Assembly: GCA_020809705.1 (NCBI GenBank)
Contig: CP085826.1
Coordinates: 1,240,001 to 1,304,000 of the forward strand
DNA: 64,000 nt
Source of the DNA: Calonectria ilicicola
Taxonomy: Eukaryota; Ascomycota; Sordariomycetes; Hypocreales; Nectriaceae
Direction: 5' to 3'
How positions within the stretch are numbered: position 1 is the first letter of the stretch; the number at the start of each line of letters is the position of its first letter. Below are positions 1 to 10,212 of this stretch, one piece after another. A program made the translations under genes and the position numbers. The notes under the pieces are model-generated. The model was not told the DNA's origin. It worked only from the letters and a program-made list of their open reading frames with translations, and made no database searches.

Positions 1-265
1 GGTTCCTGCCACTAGTTTCCAGGGCATGTTGAATCTCCGAAATCGCCGAGGAAAGGTCGGCGTTTTCCTTCCCCACAAATAATCGCCCCGGCGATTTTTA
101 TCCAGGCGATAAAAATAATACAGGGTGGGACAATAAGATTTCGGCTTCATATATTTGCTGAATAACTGAAATTTGAACGTGTAATGCATGAAATGCCCTG
201 TAAGATTGAATTGGATTTAATAGTACGCAAAATCCATTGAACTACACTATTATACATCCTTCCTC
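1..265 (+). promoter_or_regulatory. Upstream region of the acyl-CoA oxidase with a Far-type box
   Basis: This is the visible part of the promoter of the acyl-CoA oxidase that starts at 266. It contains CCGAGG at 46-51, the reverse complement of CCTCGG, which is the core bound by fungal FarA/FarB/cutinase-factor regulators of fatty-acid catabolism. A regulator of that family lies 4 kb away at 4137-6350. The 6-bp match is seen in the sequence; its use as a site is inference, since one such hexamer is expected by chance about every 2 kb. No TATA box is obvious. Confidence 0.4.
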
Positions 266-2693
266 ATGTCCGACAATGACTGGGTAGCAAGGCTTAAGCC
301 TGCATCGCCAGATGGCGCGTCAACCCTCCAATCCGAACGTGCTGGATCATATGTTGATACTGATGCACTGGCAAATCACATCTTGGGGGAGGAGTATCTG
401 GATAGACAGAACCGAATTTTGGAAATTTTGCAAAAGGAAAAACTTTTCTCCAAGGATCAAGTCGCAAATCTGTCACGACCAGAGCGCTATAAGCTGGGCC
501 TCGCTCGAGGCAAGCGAATGAGGCAACTTCAAGATGAGCATAAATGGACAGATGAAGATCATGAGATGGCCAAATATCTGGTAGATGAAGTTTCTCCCTA
601 TCAGTTGCATAATACTATGTTCCGGCAAACCCTGCGTGAACAGACTAATGACTCTCAACGGGAATATTGGCTGAAGCGAGCTGAAGATTGGGATATTATT
701 GGCGCATATTCTCAAACGGAACTCGGACACGGAAGCAACGTACGGGGAATTGAAACGACAGCGACTTGGGATCAAGATACGAAAGAGTTCATCTTGCACA
801 GTCCTACTTTGACGGCGGCAAAATGGTGGAATGGAACTCTTGGCCGTACTGCAAATCATGCTGTAGTGATGGCCCAGCTTATTTTACCCAATCAACCCAC
901 AGAAGGCGATGATAATCGTCTTGGACTGAAGTCTTATGGCCCTCATGCCTTCATTGTTCAAGTTCGAGATATGAAGACACACCGGCCACTTGAGGGAGTA
1001 GTTATCGGTGATATTGGCCCAAAAATTGGATATCCTTCTATGGATAACGGATATATGCTACTAAACCACTTGAGGTAAGATTCAAGCCTAACTCGTCCAA
1101 CAGATGAGGTTCCTGATCCATTTAATTCGATAGGATTCCGCATGCTGCTCTACTGTCTCGGTACGCGTCCGTCGATCCGATAACAGGCGTCTATCATGCT
1201 CCCCAAAATCGAGCGGTTGTATATGGATCACTGTCCCATGTGAGTTTCAAATGAATGACTAAGCGTAGGGATTTGTAGGAAATTATATTGACCAAAGCAT
1301 ATAGGCCCGCAAAAGAATTATTATGGCTGCTCGTTTAGTTCTGGCTCGAAGCGTAACAGTTGCGATTAGGTACTGCGCAGTTCGACGTCAATTTAGTGGT
1401 AAAAGAAACGGCAAGAACGGTCCTGAAAGATCTGTTTTGGATTACCCCACGGTGCAGATCCGTCTATTTCCCATTCTCGCGGCCGCATTTGCGGTTCACT
1501 ATTGCGGGAAAGGCATCGCTGATAATTACGACCAAACGCGAGCAAAGGTCGAAAAGAAGGGAGATACGTCAACCTTGACTGAAATGCATTCCATTTCATC
1601 TGGACTAAAGAGTCTTGCAACCGAACTGGCAGCCAACGGCATCGAAACCTGTCGGAGGGCCATGGGTGGCCATGGATTCGGGGGAGGCAGTGGGTTTGTG
1701 GGTTTCAACGCTGATTACTCCTCTAAACCAACTATTGAAGGAGATAACTGGATGATAACGCAACAAATGGCACGATACCTAATTAAAGTTTCAAGGCTCA
1801 TAGCAACCCAGAAGACCATCAAAGCCACGAATCCCACTGAAGAAGTGCTTCTCCGTTACAAAAATAGTCACGATAATCAGAAAGCCGGATTGAGAGAGAA
1901 ACCACTGGATATTCTCAGAGTCAACGAGGATTTGGTACATGCTTTCGAGTATCGATCCGCTTATCTCGTAGGTTTAGAGTCCAGTTGGCCAGGGCAACTT
2001 TTAGTGCTGATTAATTTTCTACCATTGACTAACTCTTTTGCAGGCTTTCAAAGCTTATGATGCGCTTGAAATCAAGGGTAACGACTGGAATAGCATGCTC
2101 ATCCAGCTCCATCACCTTAGCAATGGTGAGTAAGCTCAACTCAACCGAAGTTGAACTAACGAAAGTCTAACTATTTTTCACCAAGCTCACTCCGAGGCTG
2201 TTTTGTTGCGAAGTTTCTTTGATGGGCTTTCTTCAGATGTTGATTTGCCCCCTCCCACAAAAGCCATTATTTGGAAGCTGTTTCAACTATTTGGGCTATA
2301 CACGATCAGCAAGAATACTCAAGACTTTTCACGATGTGGTCTAGTATCAAACGAGCAGCTTGATGAATTGAACGATACAGTCTTTGTCCGATTGCTCGGC
2401 GATATTCGACCACACGCCGTTCGTTTAGTCGACTCTTGGAAGCTTCCAGACTATCTTCTTGACAGGTACGTTTTGAGCAAGTTGTAGAGTCATTATCCTT
2501 TTTGCGCTATCATGAATGACGTCTGATCATCAACAGTGCTCTGGGCAGGTTTGATGGTCGGGTTTATGAGGATTTGTTTCGCCGGGCTCATACACTAAAC
2601 CCCCTCAACAAATTAACAGTCAACCCTGACTACCGAAATAATGAGATTGTGTTAGGGTCGGACAATGGAGTGAATATGGCAGCAAAGCTATAA
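266..2693 (+). CDS. Peroxisomal acyl-CoA oxidase, 6 exons, about 698 aa
   Basis: This enzyme catalyses the first step of peroxisomal beta-oxidation: acyl-CoA plus O2 gives trans-2-enoyl-CoA plus H2O2, with FAD as cofactor. Exons that restore one frame are 266-1074, 1134-1239, 1305-1967, 2044-2125, 2186-2465 and 2537-2693. They sum to 2097 nt, or 698 codons plus stop, which is normal for the family. Residues 151-158 read TELGHGSN, the flavin/substrate loop. GGHGF follows M425, and E450 in TIEGDN is the expected catalytic base. The joined exon 1/2 boundary gives NHLRIPHAALLSR, a conserved stretch. The protein ends in AKL, a PTS1-like peroxisomal signal. The start at 266 gives the usual N-terminal alpha domain. 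Upstream is a CCGAGG box; the neighbour at 3023-3895 encodes a later-acting enzyme of the same pathway. No lesion was seen. Exon boundaries were deduced by eye. Confidence 0.93.
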
Positions 2694-3022
2694 ATTGGTC
2701 AAAGGAATTCCATTATTTGTCTCTAAACTTTTATACTCAATCGAAATTGCTGTCAATATCTATGTGATAAACCTCTGTATTCCACAATTGAAACTCGTTT
2801 TCATTCATGAAAGTAAATGTATAACCCTTCGTGAAGTAACGGTGTTTATCTTTTTAGAAGAACCAAGTTGGTTATTTCGTAATTGGACAAATGATGACCA
2901 CACCAATTCGGTTGTATATGCCACCTTTTTGGCTCCGAGCTTTCCAGGATAAATCCAGGTTGACGTCACTACTTGATTTAACTTGACATAAATTCCAGTT
3001 CAGGTGTATTATTTAAAATAAA
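2694..3022. other. Intergenic region between two tail-to-tail genes
   Basis: This 329-bp AT-rich stretch separates the 3' ends of the acyl-CoA oxidase (+) and the enoyl-CoA isomerase (-). A possible 85-aa reading frame at 2695-2952 has no recognisable features and is probably chance. I see only 3' untranslated sequence here. Confidence 0.5.
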
Positions 3023-3895
3023 CTATAGCTTGATCCTTGGTGGAAGAGATACTGTTCGAGAATGAACATAGCTGATGGCTTGGAACGCTTTAATAGCGTC
3101 GCCAAAAAGTTCACCCCTCAACGCCCCGTAAACACCCATCTTGGCTTTACCTTTGACTAAATTGGCTAGTTTTAGTGCGCAGTCCATCATTTCATCGGGT
3201 GCAGCTATCTCATCGACAATTCCGTCCGCAAGCGCCTCCGCAGCTTTGTACTTGTGGGCTCGAAGTAGCACCTTACGAGCAACAGGAGGCGTTAGCTTGG
3301 CTCGGATGAGGGCACCCATTCCATCAAAATGCAACCCTAGCTCTGCTGCTGGTTTGCACCAATACCCACGGGTTGAGTTCATGATGCGGTAATCATGTGC
3401 CAAGGTTAATAATGAGGCCCCCCCAAATACGTGGCCGGTAATGAGGCAAATTGTAGGAAACGGAAAGTCGAGCAAAGTATGGATCAGCTGTGAGGATCGA
3501 TTAGCTCCAACTTTTCGCTATAGCATTTCGAGTCTTGTGTACCGGATAGAATCCTTCCGAACTAGCGTAGGGGTTTGTGTCGCGTTCATTAAGATCCACT
3601 CCCTATATTTGACTGTTATTTTCCGAAAGCAAAGGGGTGATAAACGAAATGCCCCAGACGCGATTTCCAACCAATTTCTTACAGTGCAAAAGAATTTAGC
3701 ATCATTGCCTCGGATGATGACGGCGCCCTCGGAATCCGGGCCTAATGCTTTTCGGATGTCATTGAGTGCTTGGATAATTTCCTGACAGAACTGCACGTTC
3801 AGTCGATTCTCTAGTGGCTTCTTTAGAGTCAATACAAAAACACTCTGGAGACGCTCAACCTCCAGTTGGTTGTAAGGGCCCAGCTGTCGCTCCAT
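3023..3895 (-). CDS. Enoyl-CoA isomerase/hydratase (crotonase family), 3 exons, 245 aa
   Basis: The protein is a crotonase-fold enzyme, most like fungal and plant peroxisomal delta3-delta2-enoyl-CoA isomerases, which let unsaturated acyl chains pass through beta-oxidation. Exons are 3895-3683 (71 codons), 3602-3543 (20 codons) and 3487-3023. All junctions are phase 0 and restore KFFCT-GVDLNERD, where the first oxyanion-hole segment lies. The second oxyanion segment is GHVFGGASLLTLAHDYRI in exon 3, followed by an acidic residue in AAELGL at the position of the isomerase acid/base. The ATG at 3895 opens the conserved N-terminus; the longer open frame upstream is not needed. The C-terminus is PRIKL, which resembles a weak PTS1. 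Hydratase activity cannot be excluded. The gene follows the Zn2Cys6 regulator on the same strand and faces the acyl-CoA oxidase. Confidence 0.85.
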
Positions 3896-4038
3896 TATGT
3901 CAAGATGAAACAAGATAAAAGCTATCAAGGACCAAAAAATCACGTAATATTTGAAAGGGAGTGATTAATCAATTATGAATCAATATTTCAGGCCATTGGA
4001 TTGCGCTTTTTGATCAAGATAATAGGAAACATCTTGGT

Positions 4039-4060
4039 CTCGTAGCGCTAAAGCTACGAG
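4039..4060. repeat. Perfect 8-bp inverted repeat with 6-nt loop
   Basis: The arms CTCGTAGC (4039-4046) and GCTACGAG (4053-4060) are exact reverse complements. The hairpin lies about 80 bp past the stop of the regulator gene and about 145 bp before the start of the isomerase, both on the minus strand. It could be a 3' UTR structure or an operator. Only the symmetry is seen. Confidence 0.5.
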
Positions 4061-4136
4061 AGTGGGGGTCACTGCATTGATGCCCCTCCAAACCAAAAAC
4101 GCCGAATCTCCGGGGAACTTTTTTTTCGCCACGCAC

Positions 4137-6350
4137 TTATCCATTCCCCGACAGATCCCGGGTGTTGAAAGGAGAATCTTCCAAAATCCACGCATTGGGA
4201 TTGATCATGTCGGTCAAATTTGTGAGCCAAAATGCATCAGATGCCTCCACACTGGGAATTTGATGTGGATCAAATGGCACATCTTCAGGCCGAGGTTCTT
4301 GTATATCGCGGGGTCGCTCGGCTCCCATGCTCAAGTCACGCGAGGCGTTTTCCGAGACCTGAAGCATTGAACCGTCAGGTCTTTGAGGATCCTCGTCGCT
4401 GCTGCAGCTATTCACTAGCACATCCCATTGGCTGCACAACCCTGGGCCGAACTCTCGAAACAGTGAGCGAGCTTCGCGATCAATCGGAACAATGTGATTC
4501 ATAGACCCAATTTCTGTTTTTTCTAGCTTTTCAAGTGTACAAAGTGTAGCCAGTCCGCTAGGATACCGTTCTGAAAAGTACTTCAATGATCGTTTGATGA
4601 TGGTAAAGTCCTCAGATGCATTTTTCCGAAGTTGTGAGCTTTTGCAGGCTGGTAAGAGTGTGATGCCCGCAGTGAGTAGAAAGAATTTGTGTATTCCAGG
4701 GCCGAGGAGGCGAATCTCGTCTCGAAGAATGAACTGTTCAAAGATGGCGGAAATGAATGACGATGCGAGAATCGAGGCTGTCGACAATGAGGAATCAGGT
4801 GTAGATTTTCGCAATAAAATACTGATTACAACGAAATAAATGATGTGTATCTGTCTGGACTTGAAGTTATACGGCTGCAACCCAAGCTCAGGTTGGACGT
4901 CGAAAAGTCGAAGTTCCCGAGGAAGTTCGCGCACCCAATAATAAAGATCATTTTTGAATCTCGATATCGTTGCTTCTGACATTTTCCCACGGCGATATGC
5001 TTCACCAACATCTGCAAATATGCGGCAAATAGAAACGAAGGATAGGGACAAATCCCGCTGATCCTTGGTCGAGAAATCATTGGATGACAAAAAGGGAACA
5101 TTGGAATCCTCTAGTTGAATGGCTCTTGGTCTTCCATGGGCAGCTGATATTTGACAATCCCGTGCCTAGACGTGTTCTCTCAGTTAGCATGCTTCTTTGG
5201 TTAAAGTATGGTGATGGGGGCCTAACCACCAAAAACCACCACAGGTTTCTGAGATATGAGGCATCCTTTCGACTTGAGTTGTTTCTGTAAAGCCCAATTT
5301 GAATTGCTATGCCAACCCCCGTGCGATGCCAGAAATTACTATTATCCATGGATATTCGCTCTGGACCTGCTGGGTTCCACCATTGCAACAACAGACAGAC
5401 AACAACCAGCAGAACTGGATTTTTCTCGTGATTGGAAAAGAATAGAGCCTTCGCCCTAGTGTATAGAACTTGACTGATGGATAGATCTGTTGGTGATGTG
5501 ACACGACTACCCGCGAGAAGAATAGCCTGCAGTAATAAAAGTGAAGGCTTTTGCGTTGGGGTCTCGTTCAACCATGCTGGTTCAACCAAAGGTACCCAAG
5601 GGTAGCAGTACTTGAAGAAGTTTTCAAGATAGCATGACTTGATTGCTGCAGATGGTAGCTCAAATGCCTAGCTCTCTTGGAGGGTAGCCATATCAACTAG
5701 AGAGAGTCCAGATGGTTGAGGGTAGGCCTTGGTTGCGGTATCAGCATACCCTTCGATCACCGTAAAGTAAATTGCTCTACCATCGTGGACATGGCCCGTA
5801 GGTGTCGAACTTGTGGTTTCATTATGTTCTTTAGCGGGTGAAGCGTCATAAGTTGTCATTTGACCACTTCCATTTCTGACAAGAGCCCCCGAGGCTACCA
5901 CTGAGGGGATGCGCTCGTCTCGACTATCACCCGACACTGACTCCGTCCATGATCTTTCAAACTGGTCAAATGGCTGTGCAGATGATGACTCGGCTGTATT
6001 GCAAGAATTTAAGCCAATTTGGTCTTGTCTGTTACCTTGGTTCTCGAGCTGCGATAAGTCACTTCCCCGCTTTCGCTTTCGAAGCCTAGCTCTAGATATC
6101 TAGTCAGTAACACAGACAAACTTAGCCCATCATATTGTGTTATTACCTGCACTCAGTATTATAAAGGGTACAGTTGGTACATGGTATCTTCCCGGCGTCC
6201 GCATCACATCGAACCTGCACGTGGTCAGTTGAACGCCCTATAGGATAAGCAATTGGCTTTCCAAACCTTTCGCTGGTGGCATGCTGCACAGGCCTGGGCA
6301 ATCCCACGCCTTCGTATCACAGCCCTGGTTCCGCTCTGAGCACCAGCCAT
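4137..6350 (-). CDS. Zn2Cys6 transcription factor, cutinase-factor/Far-like, 5 exons, about 650 aa
   Basis: This is a nuclear regulator with an N-terminal binuclear zinc cluster and a fungal-specific middle domain. Proposed exons are 6350-6267, 6214-6147, 6091-5761, 5667-5227 and 5165-4137, totalling 1953 nt. The six cysteines are C21, C24, C31, C40, C43 and C50 (C-X2-C-X6-C-X8-C-X2-C-X6-C), followed by a basic linker with RKRKRG. The middle domain has AILLAGSRV, LLQWWNP and RDCQISAAHGRPRAIQLED, which resemble cutinase transcription factor 1 beta and the FarA/FarB family that controls fatty-acid use. The exon 4/5 intron carries GCTAAC. An in-frame TAG at 5670-5668 is avoided only if the intron 5760-5668 (GTGATC...CTAG) is used; otherwise it is a nonsense codon. 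Its position beside two beta-oxidation genes and a CCGAGG box suggests local control of them; that is inference. Confidence 0.85.
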
Positions 6351-6447
6351 CTTGTTACGTGGATGAACAGACCAAAATCGACGCGTCAGTATTTATTGCA
6401 CCCAAATTATGAATGAGATGCACATTAGGGGCAGTGCGGGGTATTGA

Positions 6448-6471
6448 GTGCCGGGTCGGTAATTCCGGCAC
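6448..6471. promoter_or_regulatory. Inverted repeat with CGG-N5-CCG upstream of the regulator
   Basis: GTGCCGG at 6448-6454 is mirrored by CCGGCAC at 6465-6471, and inside it CGG (6457-6459) and CCG (6465-6467) are 5 nt apart. Inverted CGG triplets are the usual half-sites of Zn2Cys6 dimers. The site is about 100 bp upstream of the regulator's start codon, so autoregulation is possible. No binding data are available. Confidence 0.35.
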
Positions 6472-7470
6472 ATGGCCACCCCGGTTCTAGGCGACAAAAC
6501 TGGTCTATGCACCGGCCTTTGTGGAAAGGTCTGTACCTTTTAGGCAATTGCTCACTGCCACTGTCACCAAAGGTCCATTGCTAGGTACACTTTATACTAT
6601 GTCCGGTTTCCCCAACAATACTAGGTCGGGAGCCCGAACCCTTGCGGTTCAGATGTCACCAGCTAGAAAGCAAAGTCTTGTTCACCTTGCCCATATCTCA
6701 CTGTTGTAGAGCAGCATGTAAAAATACATTTCAAACATCGCAATGCTATGTGTTCTTCTGGTGGTACTTGCCCGCACCGCGCCGACGGACCGCGTCACCA
6801 CTAAGGGATTACTAGGAATTAGTTGAAATAAAAAAGAATTCTGTCAGATTTCAATTTCTCTGTGTGGTGCTATTTGCCAATTTCTATTTGGGAAATGATT
6901 GATTACGGTTGATGACAGCTATTGGAATTGAGGTCGAGGCTCTACGCAGTAATTATAAGCTTCTTATGGAGGAGGCTGGAGCTTGGCCGACCTACTTGCC
7001 CTATTTGTAAGATCGGATTGGCCCGCACCATAATCTCCTATTCCCTGACTTCGTTCACCTATGCAATAATAGCCTACCGTGTGTTCAAGAATGTTTCTTT
7101 TCAGCTAGCTACCAATCTCCCCTTTTATCTATCTTCAATCTCAATAACTACAATACTAAACAGAGAATCGGGCTGCCCTTAATTGGTGGTAGAGATGGAA
7201 CTAAATAATAAGCCGAAGAAAGCATTGGGTCGCCAAACTGGCTTACCTAATACGCTTGTCTTTCACTGCTTTTTACTGGCCAACGTTACTCTGTCACGTC
7301 AAAATGCGTCCAATGAATTGTAATATCTTTGCTGACATTATAAAGGGCAATCGATGAGATGTTGTCTAGTCTTGTATCACGTGGGTTTCTATAGTAAAAA
7401 GAGGGGTTATCTGCAAATTCCCTCCTCCGCAGCAGAGGTTTGTCAAGGTTCCATCATCCAATGAAGTAGA
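6472..7470. other. Gene-free stretch
   Basis: About 1 kb between the divergent regulator (-) and the membrane-protein gene (+). Short frames at 6521-6709 and 6922-7182 show no conserved motif or splice logic. I see only likely promoter sequence for both genes. Confidence 0.5.
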
Positions 7471-9046
7471 ATGGCACTATTCAATATTTCGAAATTTTGT
7501 CAGTCAATCTTATCCATCGCCATCCCTGTCAAACACGCCATAATTGAAGATTTATTTGCTTCAAGCATCGTCAGAATTAAGATTATCTCTCAGACGGTCG
7601 TTTCCTCCGCACAATGCATGTGCATGCATGTAAAGAGAGGTATTCCTCGGACCTTGACTTTGAAAAGTTGGCAGCTGTGGGCGACTGTACTTGCCTTCAT
7701 TTCTCTTTTATTTGGTGCGCTATCATTCTGGGCTTCTTTTGAGGCAAATCGGATTGCCGAATGGACAGCGCACAAAGATTTCATGCTCCTTTGTGCAGAC
7801 GAGGTTCGTCAAAAATTGATAGCTGGATTAGAACCTCGCATATTTAACCCGTTTTTAGTCAACACGACACATCAGCTCCGCGTGCACAAGTGCGATAAAT
7901 AGCAGCCTACCTGCGCCACCTAATTTTAATCGCATCTTCACAAGCAGAGATATCTCAGATATGGGTAAGACTCGGAAATTTAATTAGAATAAGACTTTCC
8001 TGAATATAAAGATCTAATGCGAGGATATAGATTATTCAATTTTCGATGCTACCCTGGGGCCTGGATTGGGGAATTCATCAGCAGCAATCTTGCCAAAAGA
8101 GCGTGTTCTCAGCCAAGAGCAATGTCAAAAATATTTTATCGGTTGGAAGACTATCAACTCTATGCTCATGATCCCGCGTTTATTCTCTAACAATTATATT
8201 TTAACTGGGAGAAAGTCCATCGACATTGACACTGCGCTGTTTGGCGATCATCAGTGGGGCATGGAATGCGGCCCAGAACACATCGGTCATCATCAACAAA
8301 CATGCCGGCTTCAAATCAACTTGCTTACAATTATGATGAACCTTTCAATTATTCATTGGCTTTTCATTGAAATTCTTCAAATTCTAGGCTGCCAAGCAGA
8401 GACCACCATGGTAACGGGATCACTTGTGACTTATTTAGTGGTAAATAGGCACCTGGCCTTTATTCCACCTATCGTGTTCGCCCTAGTCTATCTGGTTTGG
8501 CTGTTAGAAAGATCAACAGAAAATGCAACCTGGCGATCAGTGTTTCCCCGCCTTGGGCATATATGGCATGATTTAAATCAACCTGGTCGAAGGTTGATAC
8601 GGTTTTTGCAGAGACCAATTGCTGCCGCGTTCATATTTCTTCTCTATCTAAAAGAACACAATTCTTTATTCATGCTTTTCACCATCATATCACTTCTAGT
8701 AGCTTCTGGCGGTTACTCCAGTTATTTAGCACAGGTCAGCCAGATCGTGGCGATCTTAGATAATCGGATGCCAGGCCAGCCTTATCAAAGAATGGATCAG
8801 GGAGGTGATCAACTATATGACTGGATCCATCACTACCAAGCAAGACACGCAGCTGAACAGGGGGATCTTATTTCGGCACCTTGCTTTGAAGGGACATGCA
8901 GTTGCTGTGCCGGAGATGCGCTTTTGACTGCTCATTCGACAGACGTCGAAATCTCAGATCAGTGCTTTGTTGGGTTGGTTTCTATAAAACCCGCTTGGCG
9001 GCGAAAGGTCGATGATGACAATTTGTTAGAGGAGTGTGAAACTTGA
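7471..9046 (+). CDS. Multi-pass membrane protein of unknown function, 3 exons, 484 aa
   Basis: I do not recognise the family. Exons 7471-7803, 7859-7964 and 8031-9046 join in frame to 484 codons plus stop. The second exon supplies a polar segment with LPAPPNF, and both introns have GT...AG ends. Hydrophobic helices can be read at roughly residues 67-90 (ATVLAFISLLFGALSFWASF) and, in exon 3, around LTIMMNLSIIHWLFIEIL, FIPPIVFALVYLVWLL, AAAFIFLLYL and LFMLFTIISLLVASGG. After the last helix comes a cytosolic or luminal tail with CFEGTCSCC. The first exon ends in WTAHKDFMLLC, a pattern seen in other uncharacterised fungal membrane proteins. The start may be an internal ATG near 7615 rather than 7471. 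No link to the neighbouring genes is evident. Confidence 0.6.
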
Positions 9047-10212
9047 TGATAACGACTACCAGAATTGAAGTTTTTTTTTCTTCATGTTCGTAGTCCGCCA
9101 AGCCCCGTATCATAGATTGGAGGGTCAAGTGGCTGCTTATTCAGTGTTGGGTGATAGATAGCATTTGAGGCTGAGCTAGACGGCAGTCCGATGAAACCGG
9201 TTCGTCCGTTAAGTTTATACCTCAGTTTCGTTTTTCAGGTCAGTTTCGCAGTTGACAGTGATTAGCTTGTCGTTTAGCTTAATGTCAGGGTTGTTCGGCG
9301 CCTAAGATCGGTTGATCCACCCACCTGTTACATCCACCACCCATGCCAGACGGGAGCCCCTGCATGGCTCTAAATTCCCACCAATGGGGCATATCAGCCC
9401 TGTCGCGAGAGAAGCTTTTGACTTTTCTTATTTCCACGATTGAAAGATGCGAAGCGATCGGAAAATTCATGCGTGGTGGTCGCTGCTCCGCCTCGGGTGT
9501 TTCAACGCAAGGCGAGAACCGAGGGAGGGGGAGACGCTGGTGGTTGTTTTGTTCCGCCAGCATGATGACGAACAGAACATGATCAGCCGGGTGTATGATT
9601 GCCCTCACAGTCGAGCATCATCGCCAAGTCCGGTGGCACCCAAACCGGGCCCGTCGACCGAGTCCTGAGACGCCGCGCATCCCCACCCCGGCAGGAGGAT
9701 CGCATGCATGGGAGAGCCGCCTGGCAGCGGCAAGCTGGTGAATCTCAAACGCGCTGCTGGGAGCCACACGTCTCAATGGCGACAAGGTATTGGTTCCGCG
9801 TTGGGAAGAGACCCCGCGGCGACCACCCAGCGGTTAGAACACTCCCTGTTTCAGACTCTGGCCTGCTGGCGAGATTATCCCCGGTGCCGAGCCGTGGACG
9901 AGATTTCCCAGCAATTGATACCCAGCAGTGACATGGCTGACCTGATTTTTCGTACATGGGCATCGTGGTTGTGACGCCCATTAAAGGTCCATCCCGTCCG
10001 CCATCATCCGAACTCTTGTCTTGCTCTCCATCCCATTCCCTTTCTTCGAGGTTCAGTTTCTTCGCTACAGCTGTCGCTGGCGTCATTCTTTTCTTACTCT
10101 TTCAGAGTCCTTCATTCTTTGCATACCCTGGTGGTTGCCCGTCTTTCCCGTCCTTTTTTGTCTATAACGAACGAATTCATACCCCCTCTCCTTTCCAAAG
10201 AAAATAGCCACC
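9047..10212 (+). promoter_or_regulatory. Upstream region and leader of the AA9 gene
   Basis: This 1.2-kb region is GC-richer than the block to its left and holds no convincing gene; the small frames at 9285-9974 overlap one another on both strands without motifs. The last 200 bp are rich in C and T, as in strongly expressed fungal promoters. The start codon has an excellent context (GCCACCATG). Two Far-type hexamers occur close together: CCTCGG at 9491-9496 and CCGAGG at 9519-9524; their role is unknown. Confidence 0.45.

Noticed and set aside
9285..10207. Short overlapping frames upstream of the AA9 gene
   Set aside because: No motif; the interval reads as promoter and CT-rich leader.
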